DNA of 64,000 nt. Origin: Puffinus mauretanicus. Taxonomy: Eukaryota > Chordata > Aves > Procellariiformes > Procellariidae. The DNA lies in NCBI GenBank assembly GCA_023333565.1, contig JAJKFH010002781.1, positions 266,501 to 330,500 on the forward strand, given 5' to 3'. Made by a program: the position numbers and the translations under genes. Every line of letters begins with the position of its first letter. Position 1 is the stretch's first letter. The notes beneath the pieces were generated by a model. It worked only from the letters and a program-made list of their open reading frames with translations. It was not told the DNA's origin and searched no databases. Below are positions 34,883 through 49,440 of this stretch, piece after piece.

Positions 34883-37800
34883 GCGAGGCAGACATCTGAC
34901 ATTGACATCTGACAGATTTGCCTCTGGAGGACTTATTGGAATTTACTCCACAGAATAAGAAATTTAGCTGTTTATTTCAGGAAGGCTGAATTATGTTCTC
35001 CCTCTTTTCTCTCAGACTAGGTGGTTACATTTTGATGCATTTGCAGCCAAAATAAAATGAGGTGGACTGGAGCCAGTATAATGCTGCTTGCAGTGCTGTA
35101 GTCAAAATGACAACGGAGAAACTTCTGTGTCATGTTCTTCTGAAACCACATCACAAGTATCAGTTATTGCTATTTCTAATAAATTTAAATGAGCAAAAAG
35201 TTGTGTAAGCTTTTAAGATTTTACAGGTGTTCCACAATGCCATTAATTCTTGCCCACTACCTGGGCAAGGACCTACTTACCTGACAACATGATACAGCTT
35301 TATCCTCCCCTGCAAAGTAATGGGAAAGGAAAAAAAAATATGGAGGAGCAATGCAGATCTTTCTTCTGAAGAAAGCTGCTTTTCATGAAAGACATTTGAT
35401 ACTTTTTATGGTTGACAGAGAACAGGATTTCCATCATGCAAAAAAAAAAAAAAAGATATTTTAATATTTATTTTTCATTCTATTGCTGAAACTTTGGCTA
35501 TTTTTAATGAGAAAACATAAAAGAACTCACATTACTTGAAAGATGCTTTGGCCTATTGAGTACTGAAGATGAAGCAGTACAATGAGAGATGTTTATTCAT
35601 AAAGGAGAAGGATATATCTACAAAAAAAGTTGGCATCTCTGTTGCCAACCTGATTTGCATTTGCAAATTGCACCAGATCTCCAGACCTTTGCATTTGCAT
35701 TGGTCCCAGAAAGCTATTTCTTTTCTAAAGGGCTGTCTAGTTTTATGTGTTTCCACTAAAGTTGCTGTAGAGCTATCTTTTCTTATTGGAAACTTTCATG
35801 TGTAGGCTGAGGAATTTGACCTTACCTCACAGAAAATTGTCTTCTGAAATGCAGAGGTTGGGAAAAGAACCTGTTGTGAAACTCAAGCCTGTTAATATTC
35901 TTGGGCATAATTCATGAAGATTGAAGAGAGAGGCTTTCAAAAAGCAACTCTAATGTTATGAATAATTATCTCTTTGAACTTAAGGGAGGCTGGAAATTCA
36001 CTGTTAAGCTGCCTGAGATGCTTCTTAGTAGTCACTACTATACAGCTGTAGAAATTCCGCTGGTACCCAGATAAGGAGTGGAAATTTTATTCTGATTTCT
36101 GAAGCTACCATGTAATTCATTCTTTCTGACCGTCCTTACACCTGGAAATTCTTGTTCAAAGATCATTTTCTTTTGGATTCCAATTTCTGAACTGTTCATA
36201 AAACACAGAATTTTGCAAAAGCTTTAGAAGTCAAGTTTGCAAAATATTAACCTATAAAGCTACCTTGAAAGTCCTGCAGTCTTCTAAACATATGCACCTT
36301 CCTGGTAAAATAGAGGCTGGTGGCTTTCAGTATTCGATAAATGCTGTGTTTTTAGAGCGCGTGGCCTTGTACATGTAAAAATTACCATTGGCTTTACGAC
36401 ATTTCTTGAGAAATGGTAGCAATGTTCATACCTTCCTTATCAGCTGAAAACTGATACCAAGCTAATGATAAATCTACTGTTGATGGATCTCTGTGGGATG
36501 GGAATGTCGTGCCCAGACACCCTAAATGGAATGTGAGCCCAATAAGGTGGAGCTGGGAAATATGCAGAATACAGACAAAACCAAGAGAGTGGTTCTACTT
36601 TGCTCAACAGCTAAGTACCTGTGGCTGTTACAAATAGCATTTTCTGGATACAGTTTATACCACCCCAGGAACAATTTAGATTTTTCTGCAAATTGGACAA
36701 GCTATAGGAAAAGTATGAACAAGGCCCTATAGGTATTCCAGGACAAAAGGCTGTATAGATCTCTCTGAATTAAGCATGCTGTGCATATGATAGTAGAAGC
36801 CACAACTCAGCGATGCAGGTGGTTCCTTCCTTGTCTCTGTTCCTGTCAAGTGAGCTGATGAAATGTCAGTTTTGGAATTGTTTTCTGCAGATACTGCAAG
36901 ATTTCACATGATAATATAAGCAAATATTAGAGACAAGCAAATCATGGCTAAGCATCTTCACATGAGATTGACACCTGCCCTCCACATCCTTCAATACGTC
37001 AGTATTGGTTATGTATGCAGAATAAAGTGCCGGCTTGTGCCAGAGTAAAACTAGTGTACTGAAATAAAACTGGCTAGCCTTTTTAGAAACCAGGCAGGTA
37101 TACACTTTTTCAAATCCCTTTCCTTGGGAGATTTAGTTGTCTTAATAAACACAACTGGCCTTTCAGCTGTGGAGAAATGATGTGTTGTTGGAAAGCTGCT
37201 ATTCTTGCCCTTTCCAACAGCCTGTGTCACAGGCAAAGCCCTATCCCTTTTCAGCAGCAATGTCTGTGGTAGCTGCAGTGGCAGCTGTGTGCCAGAAAGC
37301 AGATCTTGACCTTTCTGTTTGTGAAAAATGGATTGAATTGTGCTTACTTCAAGTTTCTGGCAATGAGCATTAGCCCGGCAAGAGCAGAGTGGACCTGAAG
37401 ACGTATTTTAGAAGGAAAGTAAAATGTAATGAGCTTATTTAAAAGCAAGTATATGTGCACATGTATGTGTGCATATCTCTGCCTATCCAGGGGAGGATAG
37501 ACTTTCCTGCCACACCGTAATGTCAGAAAATATCATGAGGGCACAGTATATTGAAGTCACATGGGTTTTAGGCATTGCATCTTAGAATGAGAATTTTGCA
37601 CCATAGGTATAAGAAAAATACCGTTCTGGCTTTGCTATTGCTCTGAAATAACTGCTAGTAAATGCTGGTGACCTTTCAGAGAAAGGACAACCTTTTGTAA
37701 CTAAAGGAAGGATGAAAAATAATGCTGTAATATATTGGCCACATTGCTAAGACAAAAAGGAAGTGAAAGGTGAGATGTGTGTCCAGGTCAGAATACTGAC

Positions 37801-40800
37801 CCTAGAATGAAATGAAGGTATATCCCAAAGGGTGGAGGTACAGCTTGCTTTTTTCCCCCACCTTTTAAAAAACTGTTTTTTTTCCAGGTGTTATACAGAG
37901 CTTAGCTGACGATCTAACCTGAAATAAGAACAAATCTCCCCCTGTGAAGAAATCATTTTTCTTTGCTGGAGCAGGTGTGTTGAGAACCCTGTCAGATGCT
38001 CATACATCAGGAACTGTGAGGGGACTGAGAAAAAGCGTTTCCAAGACTGCAGGGAGACAGTTAAAGAGAATGAGCTTTGTACAGGTGTCTCAGAGGGAAC
38101 ATAACAAAGAAAAGGGAAGGAGAGATGGACTTTTTCCAAAATCTGCAAGTCATTGGCATCAATTTTTCTGGGCCCAGTGTACATTTGCTTCTATCTTGGA
38201 AGCATATAAGGACATTTTCAAAAGATGTTTAAAGACGACTTATTAACAGGCTTTATGCACGTGAGTTTGCAAGCCGCATTCAGAAATACTGTAGGAGATC
38301 TGGGGCATTTTCTGCTTGTATACTACAGGGAGCTTTTGCCCTGTGCTGGATATATGGGAGAAGGAGTCCCAGAGAGAGGAAAAGGAATTAAGAGCAGGTG
38401 CACCAAAGAAAGTATTGTGAAGCTGCATGAGTGATGGCACTATTATTTCAGAGGAAAGCAATGAAAAAAAAAAAAGAAAGGAAAAGAGTTGGAGAGGGAT
38501 TCACGTGAGTTCCCTCGCTTTAGTGAAACGACCTCAGATGCAGGAATGGCTTTATTCCCTGGACATACCCCTTTTCCGTATAATGTCTTATATAATGAAA
38601 GTGGATTTTCTTAGGCAAAACTTGTTTTTAGAATTTGAAAGAAAAAGAATGGTTCTAACTAGGAAAGAAAATGAAAAGCAGCAAGCCATTGTCAAGGTTA
38701 ACAAACGTGGATGTGACATTGAATCTCCAACTTGAGGTAAATACCATGGAAGCGTTTTATTTTTGACTAACTCAAAAGCACACCAGCCTCTGTGCTGACC
38801 AAGGGAAGAAAGTGACGTTTGTGGCACATCCCTGCAGGGAGCAACAGAAATGGCTGAAGACTTCCCATGGACTTTCTAATATCACATGCAGTATGCTGGG
38901 GAGAACAGCCTTTCTAGAGACATTGTCTTTTACATGGAGATGTGACAAATACCTTCCTTGGGACTTGTGGCATAGTCGCAACTGAGTCCTGATGTATTAG
39001 AAGACTTGAAGAGAGCAAAAGGAAAAAGCAGGAGGTAGAGATGTTACCTGACATGTAGGGAAACCTCTAACTGCCTTGCACAGATTGGTAGCCTTTCTAG
39101 CTACCCCCGTGTTACTGAAGTTTGAACCATCAAGCTGCCTCTGAGGACATGAAATGCTTGTCCAGGCTATACAGTTGATGTGTCCGTCAGATGTGTTGGG
39201 TGACTGATGACTGTTCAAGGTCTTTTTGTAAATTGGCCTTGTATCCTGGATGGTAGAAGAAATAAGTTTGACAGTTACTGTGATTTTTTAAACAGCATTC
39301 CTTGTCAGCAGTCAGACTGCTGCAGATTGCTTTCTGATCCTACTGAACAGCATGTCAAATATATTGTTATTTTATGAGCATCTTGCCTTCCCCTCCACCC
39401 TTCCAATTCCAAAAGTTTCTGGGGAGTGTGAGGCTCATGAGCAGAGTGCTAATATATCCCATAAATCTTGGTGATGGCAGTACAGTGCTTGAGCATGCCT
39501 GGGGGAGAAGGTTTTACAGCCCTTACCAAAATCCTTTGCTCTACATCAGGCATGATACCTGCCATAATGACCATAGCTTGATTCCAAATTGCAATTTATT
39601 GTTAGCTGCCATTCACTTATATTTAATTTGTAGCGGGACTCAGAGGCTAACAGTTAGGAGAACAGCGTGAATCTCAGTAGACCAATGCTCACCAACTTCT
39701 TGTGGAGTCTGGGCAAGCCCCTGCAGGCTGCACCTGCAACTCAGGTGCACTGGTCACAAGCTGCCCTGAGTACTGGTTTCATCCTTCTCTAAGTTCTTCC
39801 TACCAGCTGAACCAAGACTACCCAAGATGAAAGGGTTACGCACATTAGTACTCTACACCAAAACAACTGTCTTTTACATGCCTGGCTCTGGGAAACAGTC
39901 CAAAATCCTCTGAATGTTGAGTAAGAGCATGACGGAATTAACACTCCATGCATGCCCTGTTCTCATTAAGCATGAGACTCCAGCAAACCTCAGAGAATGA
40001 GCTTGAGGGATCATTGAACAGATCTGGTCTATCTGTCCTAATGTAATATATGCAACTAATATATGTGCCTAAGCTTTTTCTATCTGCCAAAGGAGAGTTA
40101 AGCACCTGAGGATGAGATCCAAAAGAGGCAACATGCACAACTGTTGTAATGTTTGTTGGGTGCAATGGATAAATGTAAAGCAGTCCTAGAGGAAGGGGCC
40201 ATACCCAGATCTACCCCATAGCTGGGTGTATAGAGTCAAATTCACTTCGACTCTTCATTCAATTTGTTTACCAACATTTTCTTCCAGTGGAAAGAAAAGA
40301 TATAAATGGGACATAAATGGTTCTTGCTCTGAAGTCAAAAGAAACAGCCCCACATTTCACAGTTTTCATGTAATGTCTTAAATATAAAGTGGGAATGACA
40401 GTAACTTCCTTAGCTCACACAGATAGGAAACAATATATAAAGGATCCTGAGACGCTCACAGACTAAAATAATGGGAATCTTGAAAAAAAACCCTTAGGCA
40501 GAGATGGTGTTATTCATCGCACTGGGTACCATGTAAAGATGTAGGAAATGACACTTTGTCCCCCAAGTCCCCAGTTATTGTCCTCCTCTAGTAGCTGCTA
40601 AGTGCAAGCCCAGTAGCCTGTTTGCATACTCTGTGATTGGTATCAATGTTTGTATTAGTATTCAAAAAACAACAAAGGGTGTGTTAAAAATAGCAGAGAT
40701 GACAGAAAGAGGGCAATTACTTGGTTGTGTGAATAGGAAGGATAATATTAAGTTACTGTGTAATTAAGGTTAGACCAAGGTGAAATAAAGATAGCAAACA

Positions 40801-43800
40801 AGGAAAGCAAGTAGAGGTTACTCATTGTGGACCCAAACGTATTCCTACTGAATTTAATGACAGGTTTACGCCGACCTCTGTGAAAGTGAGTAGGAGTAGA
40901 CTTGAGGTTAATTTAGAGACATATTCATAAGGCAGTTTAGTGAAACTTGATAATGTATACTGGAAAAAGAAACCTCAGACAAATAAATAAATGGGAACTT
41001 ATTGACCTGAGCTCATCTTGGAAGCAGTTTGATATAAGCTGTTCTCTCACATCATGCTGTGTGCTTATTATGAGAGGTGAAATGCACGGTTTTGTTCCAC
41101 ATTAGATTATTTATGGACTTTCTTCAGGGCAAATCATTTTCAAGAGGCCTGAACCTGGATGTGTTCTGCCACTGGCCAATCTCAGGCTTCAGGGCTGCTT
41201 ACCAGCAGGGTACCAGTGCTGTTTTCATGCTTGACTGGGAAACATTTGTGACTTAAATCCCATCTCGTTTGCAGCTATCAGAAAAAGCTGCGTTCTTTTA
41301 CTGAACAGGCATGGAAGTTACTGATTTCGCCTCTATGCTCACAGGAACATTTGTTGGGGGGTTGTTGGGACTGCCTGAAATGGTTCAAGAAAATCGCTTG
41401 TGAGACAGAGAAGGAAACTAATTAAATCATCAGAGAGGAAAAGGACTTAAATGATGAAAGATGGTGGTAAATTACTTAGCTAACAAATAGGTGCCTTGGA
41501 AATTGAAGTACAAATTAGGTTATCTAATTTTTCACCACAAACCTAAGCAGTTCCATTAATATGATTTCCATCTTGTGATAATATTTCATGGCTCATCAGG
41601 AGCTCGCTGAGACATATTAATGACAGCTGGAAACAACGGTAATACAAAGCTTTTGTTTCTAGGTAAAGTAATAAGAATTTTCCTAAGAAAAGGACCTTAA
41701 AAAATGATGATGCTTTCATGTGTTGGTACATCCATACTACCCATGAACATAGCACTGTATGTGTCCAACTGAATAGAGGATATGATGATAATTTAGACAA
41801 ATGAATTTGATCCCTTTACCTTCATGCATGTTGCCCACATTGTGGGGCTACACTGAGAAACAGGGGCGGTTACGATGTACATCGGCCATGCATCAGGTAG
41901 GCTTCTTCTGGGACAGGAACCGGTGCTTTTGTCTCTAGGTTGCTGCTCTCTGCCGCACGTGTTACATTGTAGTACCAATATGATTGTATTCCCTTTCTCC
42001 CTGGACACAGTCCGAGCATCACTCTTGAGCTCCTGCTGTTATTTTACTGTGGTTAGGAACTGCAGATGGGAAGGTCAGCAGGAGGAGGAAAGGAGAGAAC
42101 ATCTAGCTACTGCTCAGAAGCATTTACCAGCATCTTTTGTAAGGTTATCGGGTCAGATTTTCCAGATTTCCCAGCAATCCTCCTTGTGCCCACTAGCAAT
42201 GCATAACATCACTCACTTGGAGCACATGCTGCAGTCACCAGTGCTTTGATTTTCTTATACGTATATTGCCTTCACTATGTTTCAGCATTAATTTTGCAGT
42301 GAGAAAAATGCATATTACTCACAGCTGTCTGTAAGTTATCTCATTCCACCTGCCTGCATGCTGATATTCGGCAACCTCATTTTCTAATATACAGGGTTTT
42401 TTTCCCCCTTCTTTAAAACATGATTTTAAATCTAGGAGTAACTGGAAGAGCTGTTGTGAAATTATGGGAGACTTTTATTTCCATCAATTTCCAGAGCACC
42501 TTGCTACAACTCATTTTGTGGTTAGCGCAATGTGTATAGTGGCAGAGACAGATGAACACAAATGAACACAGTTCTAATTTAAAAACAACAGTTTTTCAGC
42601 AATAGCTATACCGAGTGCATGTCTGACAACGGAGGAGGGAAATATTCATTTTTCTTTTGAAGGGTGACTTCAACCTCCAAATGATTTCAACATGGTTTCA
42701 GATCTGGTCTCCCTTCCCCTCCCTGATTTTTCTCTAAGTGATTAATCAATGAAGTCATCCAGCAGCAATATCAGTTGTTATTTTACAGTATCAGGTATGG
42801 CAGCGTTCAGCTAGGGCAATGACAGCATGGCTGAGCCTGCCTGTGACTTTTTTAAGCAAACTACTGCATTTTGCACCAAATGGAGCAGATTGTAGGGCCT
42901 TCATGGTAGGTACAGTTAAGCGCAGCAAATCAGATCCAAGTCCGGTCTAGTTGTGACAACTTTTTGCTAATTCCAGACAAGAAATGTACATTTGTTTGCT
43001 TCCAATAGTTGTTGGCTTGTCAGATGGCATTTTGAAGCTCAGAAATAGCAGACCAGCTTAAGAGTCTGAAGACAAATAGTTCAGGCATATTGCAGAAGCA
43101 GCTTTTCCTTTGCTTTTCCTACCAACCCACCAGTGCTCCCTATCCTGCCACTCATTTGGGCTGTACCCTGCAGAGGCTCGGCAGGGGAGCTGCAAAAGAA
43201 GACCGACTCTTTAGCAATGATGTTCCTTCAAGCTGTGGAAATAGAGCTTTTCCCCTTTTGACTCTAATTCTACATGGACTATGTATCGTCCATTAAGGTG
43301 ACATACAATCTATAGCCATAGGATCCAGTTTACCAGCCTCTGTAATATGCACCTGCACAGTGAAATTGCCCTACTACATCACTAAAATAATGAATTTTCC
43401 TGACCTATCGTACATTACTAATGGAATAAATCTCCCTTCATTAGTAACTTAATAGGTTTTCTGCTTCATGTCAGTTGTAATCCTTATTTAACACCCAAGG
43501 AATAATCCTTTTGTTTCTACATCAGAAACACAGACATTTTAGTCCTATTTTTTTGCTAACACGGTAGTTCTCATTTCAGTGAAGATTCTGAATCTCCACA
43601 ATATCACCTTGGAATGGGACAGAGGTTCATTAAGGACAGTGCCCCTTCTGCACTTACACATTGGTAGATATAGTAGTCTACATGCTCTGTGCAAGAGATC
43701 CAGATTTAGGGTGTAAAATGTGATCAGGAAGGCAGGAATAATGAAATACAGCAGTCAGAGACTTTACAAATCTTAAGAGATGAATTCTAGCAGAGTAGTA

Positions 43801-46329
43801 GGTAGCGTATCTGTCAACACCAGCTGTTTCCTTGGCATTCTGTTTCAAGGGAAAATTAAAACTCATGATTATCTGCATTCAATCTATACCGTAAGAATGA
43901 TGATAAGATTAATGATCAAATTTGTGTTTCTGTCTCAAGGGTCCCCCTGCTGTTTACCTGCCTACCTCCTGCTTAGGAACCATCGTGATAGATGTAGCTG
44001 TCTGACACAATCTCCAATTGCTTGAAATATGGTTCCCTGGCTGGTTCATGAATGTGATGTCCCGCTTGCTGAGTCCTGTGTGATATAGGCATCTATTTCT
44101 TACTTGTTTAAAAACCTGCAGGAATAATTTAATCCATATTAATGATACCAGGCTATGGTCCCAAAGTGAACACTGAAGTTATAATTCAGTTTCAGGGCTC
44201 TGCTGCTCTTCATAAGACATAAGAATGAAGAAGGCTCTTTCAATTGAATGACTATCTTATTCATTCAAACACCATTGATTGTAATTGATCTGTACTATGT
44301 ACTATACTTTATGAAATCCTCCTTGGTTTCGGTGCTGTTAAAAGCTTTGCCTTGATTTGTGGTCACTGTTTATTCAGTCATTTAGGTTCATTCCTCCCTC
44401 CTCATTATTGGTGCTGATTAAAGGGGCCTGCTTAGGAAAAGGAAGAGGCTATTGTCCTTTCTTTAGCCATTTTTTCTAATTGCTCTTTGCTTGTGGTGTG
44501 AATTAGGCCTGTTTTCCTACGTGTGGTTCTGTCTGTTTTTTTGGTGGGAGGCTCTTTTGCTTCTCTGTTTCATGCCCAGTGTGGGACACATGTGGGGGCT
44601 GAACACATGCTGGACCATTCTTGAAAAATTAAGACGTTTGGCAGAAATGTGTATTTAGAGTCACTCCTACCCAGGCAGAGCAGGCAATTGCTTAGCCAAG
44701 GCCAGAGGCTCAACAGGATTGGGAAGGGCACTGCTCACTTAATGAACTAAGTATCATCTCACACCCACTCAATATCTCCACAACTTTGTATCTCATTGCC
44801 CGAATCCCACAGGCCAGGGCAACCTGTGCCTGAAAGTACCCCTCTTTCAGGACACAGTGGGGTGGCAAGGTACGCGCTACTCGTCATTTGGAGCTGTGTT
44901 AGCTCTGGGTACGATCTGGCAGGAAGCTGGCTCCGGTCTGCCACTGCACGTTCAGCTCCTGATGGAGAACAAGCAGCAGTCAATACTTAGGTAAAGTGGT
45001 CACAGCAGTAATGGCGATGAGAGAATACAGCACAAGGTTTCTTCTTCATCGTTATGATATAACTTCTTTTTTCTGTGGGTAAAGGAAAGTGATAATGTCC
45101 CTTCATTGGCTTAATTTTATAGATTACTCTTAAAATAATTTAAAAAAAAAACCAAAACCAAACCCCAAATAATTTAGGAGCTTCTCTCTCATTAAGCCTA
45201 TAGGATATAGGGTCAGGACACTCAGAGGTACTTAGGTTTTGAACCCCGGTGACTTGGATGGGAGGAGCTGCAGTTAAGCTACTTAAGGCAGATTTTAAGA
45301 AGGCATTTAGATGCCTAAATATGCAGATAATTTCTTGCTGTCTTTTGCAACGAGCACTATGAAAAATTCTTCTGCAAGACCTAATTTTTCTTGATATGTG
45401 CATCTGAAAATTTACTTTTATAAATCTGCTATGAGGCCCTTTTGAAAATGTTCCTCCAAGTGAATACCAATGGGCTGTAGCTTGAGACTTTTAAATACAA
45501 TATGGACTTTATGTCCATTTAGACCTGCGAAGGTACTGGGTTTGGCCGTTATCACAGATCTGATTCAGTTTGTCTGTTTCTGTCTTCCTAAGGTGTGCGT
45601 GCTGTTGGGGAGGGAGCTGGGTAACTGGTGACACACTGAAAGTGCATTTGTTCATAGGTGTGAATGATTATTCATAGAATATTTTTGCTTCGTTGGCCAG
45701 CTGTGTCAAGTATCCACCCACCTATGATAAGCAGACTTAGAAATGTCACAAAAATAAGGGCTCAAATACTTAACACACTGAAGGCTTGATTCAGATCTTC
45801 TTTAATAACGTTGCCTTCAAAGTCAGCCAGCAAGAACATGACAGGGTTGGATTTGATGCCAATGTGGAACACAAGAACTAAAACCACCCAACGTACTGGG
45901 TACGAAACCCACAAGAAATGTGAAAAACAAAATCTAATACATAGCACATCTATGATTTAAAAAGTTATTATCATTGGTTTTGTGTCATTTCCATAGGATA
46001 TCTGAAGGCACATGCATTTGCATAGATAAAGCATTTGTATGAGTGAGAGTCTTTCCTTTAGGAGCACCTCTGACCTTACATTTTCAGCAATTCAATGGCA
46101 GAAATTATTACTTTCTTCCTACTTCCTTTTGGGAAAAAGAAAACCTTCACCTTGTTTCCTACTTCAAGATCCTCTTGCTGCTATGCTTTGTAACTATCAA
46201 TCTTCATTTACTTTGCTGTACAGAAAAATTAACCTTCTAGGAGGGCACTTTTTTTAAAGTGCAGAATAATTCCTTATAGTACCATTGACACTTGTTGAAC
46301 TGTCACTGGTTATATTGGGTGAGAAATGC

Positions 46330-46600
46330 TGATAGCGTCTGTACTTCATCTTCATATCAATGAGAGCCTGATGATGAATTTATTTTCTTGTCAAATACAT
46401 TCTTTAATGGGTTGCATTTTGTGTGGTTGACTATTCTGATAAAATCAATTTAATTAACTATCAAGATTTGACAGAACACATTCAGGCAGTGTCATTCATT
46501 TCAAAAGAATAATAATTTCAATCAAAGACAAGTTGCCAACCATTCTAATGAGGTATCTCAACATTAGCAGGATTTCATGCTAATGATCAAAATGAGATAT
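46330..46600. promoter_or_regulatory. Enhancer-like block
   Basis: Non-repetitive AT-rich sequence packed with TAAT, TGAAT and ATCAA words, for example CAATTTAATTAACTATCAA near 46446, AATAATTTCAATCAAAG near 46510 and GCTAATGATCAAAATGAG at 46579-46596. The density and mixture resemble vertebrate conserved non-coding elements bound by homeodomain, POU, SOX and TCF proteins. No gene is nearby. Confidence is limited because conservation was not tested. Confidence 0.35.
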
Positions 46601-47094
46601 TTCAGGGTTTCTAACAAATTATGATTATAAACCAGATATTGCGTTAATACCAGGGTACACTGTCACTATTTATTCACCAAGCCATCAGTGTTTAAAACAA
46701 ATTCTTATGAGCTCCTGCATACATAAGTTGGTTGGGAAAAGAGGGAAACAAATTATCCTCTGCTCAGCTTGTCATTCAGGAGCTTGCACCGCTCAGTTAC
46801 TGCGGGGAGGCAGGTGATACCCTTACAGCACATCGCGTACTTTGTGGGGTGCAGGTTCCCTATGAACAAATAAGCAGTGGTGTGTGCAGCTTACTAAAGT
46901 TTACATTGCTGTACTGTGCTATCGCTCCATATTATTATAGTGGGAGGCTGAATACCAGCAGGATCTATTACAACACTGAATGATTAAAGTACTTCTTGAC
47001 TTTCCACAAGATTTTAAATTCAGGATGAAGGAGGGGGAGGCATAGTGCGTGAGAGAAGCGTAGAAAGAAAGGGAGAGGGTTATGCTTCAGCAGC

Positions 47095-47225
47095 CTTCGT
47101 GATAAAAAGTAGTAATTAGTTTCAGTAAAATCCCATAATAGTTTCTTTGCACTTTGCAGGAAACCAAGTGGCAGACAGATAAAACAAATTACTTTTTACT
47201 CAGGGCAATTAGCAAGCTATTACAA
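47095..47225. promoter_or_regulatory. Enhancer-like block
   Basis: Contains AGTAATTAGTTTC, CCATAATAG, AAATTACTTTTTAC and GGCAATTAGCAAGC in 130 bases. It follows the 46.3-46.6 kb block by about 500 bases, and both could belong to one regulatory cluster. Chance AT-rich sequence is the alternative. Confidence 0.28.
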
Positions 47226-47830
47226 GGTTCTGCCTATGTTTCCCCATGACTGCAAAGATCACGCCCTATTTTTCCAAGAACTTTATGTTCCTGAAAATCT
47301 CATCCATTTTAAACCTATCATCGTGTGTACATACAGCCACTACATCTCTCTGAGCACAGCCCGCACTGTAGCGGGGGGCCCGAGGGATAATGAGTTCTGT
47401 GGCCATGCTGAGGGGGGGCGGAATTTGTAACACTGGCTGCTTACTCATCTGAAGTAAACGTCCAGTGTTACTATTGCGTGCATGACCCTCTGACAGGTAG
47501 TACAAGGAAAACGTATGGGTTTTATTGTCCTGCATTCAGGTACTGCACTAGCAGATTTAAGTGAAAATGTGCACTGGAGATTTAAGTGTTCAGACTTTCA
47601 TGGCTGATTCCTGATAGTGACCTCATTGGAAAGGAAAGAGGATTTCTTGGCACAAGAGTACAAAGATTTCAAACTAATCAGAAATGGCTGTGAGAAATTA
47701 GTTTTCCAAATTTTTTCTTTTGATTGAAAATGCTTTTCAAGTTTGTGTTTCAGGAAGGCACCTCTCTTGATAAATTAATGATTGGCTTCATAAAAGAGTA
47801 CTTCAGCCGTTAAACAAAACAATAAAAAAA

Positions 47831-47907
47831 TACAGAAAAATTTTGTACAGAAATGGTACAGAAAAATTACAGCTGGTACAGAAAAATGGTACAGAAAAAT
47901 TACAGCT
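47831..47907 (+). repeat. Minisatellite built on TACAGAAAAA
   Basis: Five copies of TACAGAAAW occur in 77 bases. Two copies of the longer word GGTACAGAAAAATTACAGCT (near 47855 and 47888) show nested duplication of a 20-base and a 13-base unit. This is typical replication slippage. Confidence 0.8.
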
Positions 47908-49129
47908 TTGAAACAACTATATTGAAGAACTCCCCTTAATGCATGGTCAGCATTGTTTTACAGCTAAGTTTTAATGAAAATTATGCAAAATATTAAGATC
48001 ATCACATTTAGAAATGAGAAGTTTAATTTAGTTTTTTGAAGAGAAAGCCTTTTTTATTGCATTGAGACCAGGGGAATTATACTGGTATGTAATGTAGGAA
48101 CAGCGTAGGAAGTAGTATTAGATTCTCTGGCAAGACTTTGTCCAAGAGCACCAGCTCTCCTGACATACGCTGCCTGGCCATGATTTCAGTGAAGAATATG
48201 AGTTTCACACCAATTCCTGCAAGAGCCTGAACTCCATTCCTAAGCTATAGATCACTAAGTATTAATAGTGAAAAACATTTTGCATTATAATTAGGCTTGG
48301 CAGGATTCAACATGTCTTTTTACTTGATAGCTAAAATCAAAGCTTATTCTTGGTCATCATTTTTAGACTGTTTCAGCCTCCTCCCTTCTTTCACTTCTGG
48401 ACCTTCAAACCAGCTCTGTAATTTAGGGTTTGGCCAGCCAGCTGTTTTAGACCAGAAGTTATAACTTGTGCAGCTGGGGTGAAACCTAGTGCTGGCATCC
48501 CAAAGACGAAAATTCACTGATGTGAACCTGCATCTTTTCATAACTAATTTTATCGATATGATTACTTCTGGGTTGCACCACAATTGCATTGTGTATGTTA
48601 AATGAGACCTTGTACAACATACGTTTATTCCTTCTGCCAGCCAGAGTGCAGGAGACTTACTGGTCTCTTAAGGCAGAGACCCCAATAACTGGGTCATTAA
48701 ACGTTTAGACTTATTAGCAGCAGTCAGAAGAAGAATTGAATTGTTTTAGTCATGATCTCTTCCCATTGCTCACCTTATCTTCCCACCGGTGATTAATGTT
48801 AGTGAGAAAAGAAAATAACGTGATGGAGATATCTTGAAACACGGTAAGTTAGTGGAGGCTAATGGCATGTTCATGAACTTGACCAGACGGTAACAACACT
48901 CAGTCTGCTTGAATGGGGGGCAAACCTATGATTGGGCCTGGGACTGCAGGTGATGACGCTAGTGAATAGGCTTCAAGAAGAAATAGATTTTCTTTGGAAA
49001 TCTTATTGGAAGACCTTGGAAATCTCTATATTAGCAAAACCAATTTAGACATTAACAGTCCAGTTTTGCTGTTATCCCCTTGGTGAGTCATTGATCCAAG
49101 AACAGAAAATGCGTTTAAAGGAAAGGTGG

Positions 49130-49440
49130 GTGCTATAATTATCACTCTAATTTTTTAATGTTGTCTTCCAATGAAGCAGAATTTATTCTTGATTTTATGG
49201 GGAAATGTTATCACAGTAATGTCAGGACTTAATTGTGCACTTATTAAAGAAAGAAGGGGGTAGCACTAATGTAGATTACCATGTTAATACTATTGTTTCT
49301 CATAGAGTTGCTACTTAGTTACCAGAATTACCATGAAACAATATATGTTATTTCACAGCAATTATTGCATAGTTAGTCTTCTGTCACTATTATGTCAAAC
49401 TTTAACATTACTGTTGTTTTATCTGCTGTTACAGACAAAG
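49130..49440. promoter_or_regulatory. Enhancer-like block
   Basis: Low-GC, non-repetitive sequence with words such as GCTATAATTATCACTC, GACTTAATTGTGCAC, CCATGTTAATACTATTG and GCAATTATTGCATAG. GCAATTATTGC is palindromic, like a bZIP/POU or homeodomain dimer site. The texture suggests an enhancer, but this is inference only. Confidence 0.3.

Larger units (their letters stand above)
29871..46329. other. Non-coding sequence, no gene recognised
   Basis: About 16 kb of AT-rich DNA with homopolymers (T13 at 32181, A15 at 35440, A12 near 38464) and no identified transposon. The longest frame is 147 codons (30178-30621, plus), pyrimidine-rich and without domains. A 29-bp duplication is listed separately. 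A TAAT-bearing group near 44390-44510 (TGGTGCTGATTAAAGG, TTCTAATTGC) resembles a weak enhancer. I see no splice-framed exon or CpG peak. Confidence 0.5.
46601..49129. other. Non-coding sequence around a short minisatellite
   Basis: Apart from the block at 47095-47225 and the TACAGAAAAA repeat at 47831-47907, no feature was recognised. The frames present, up to 89 codons, have no domains. Confidence 0.5.
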
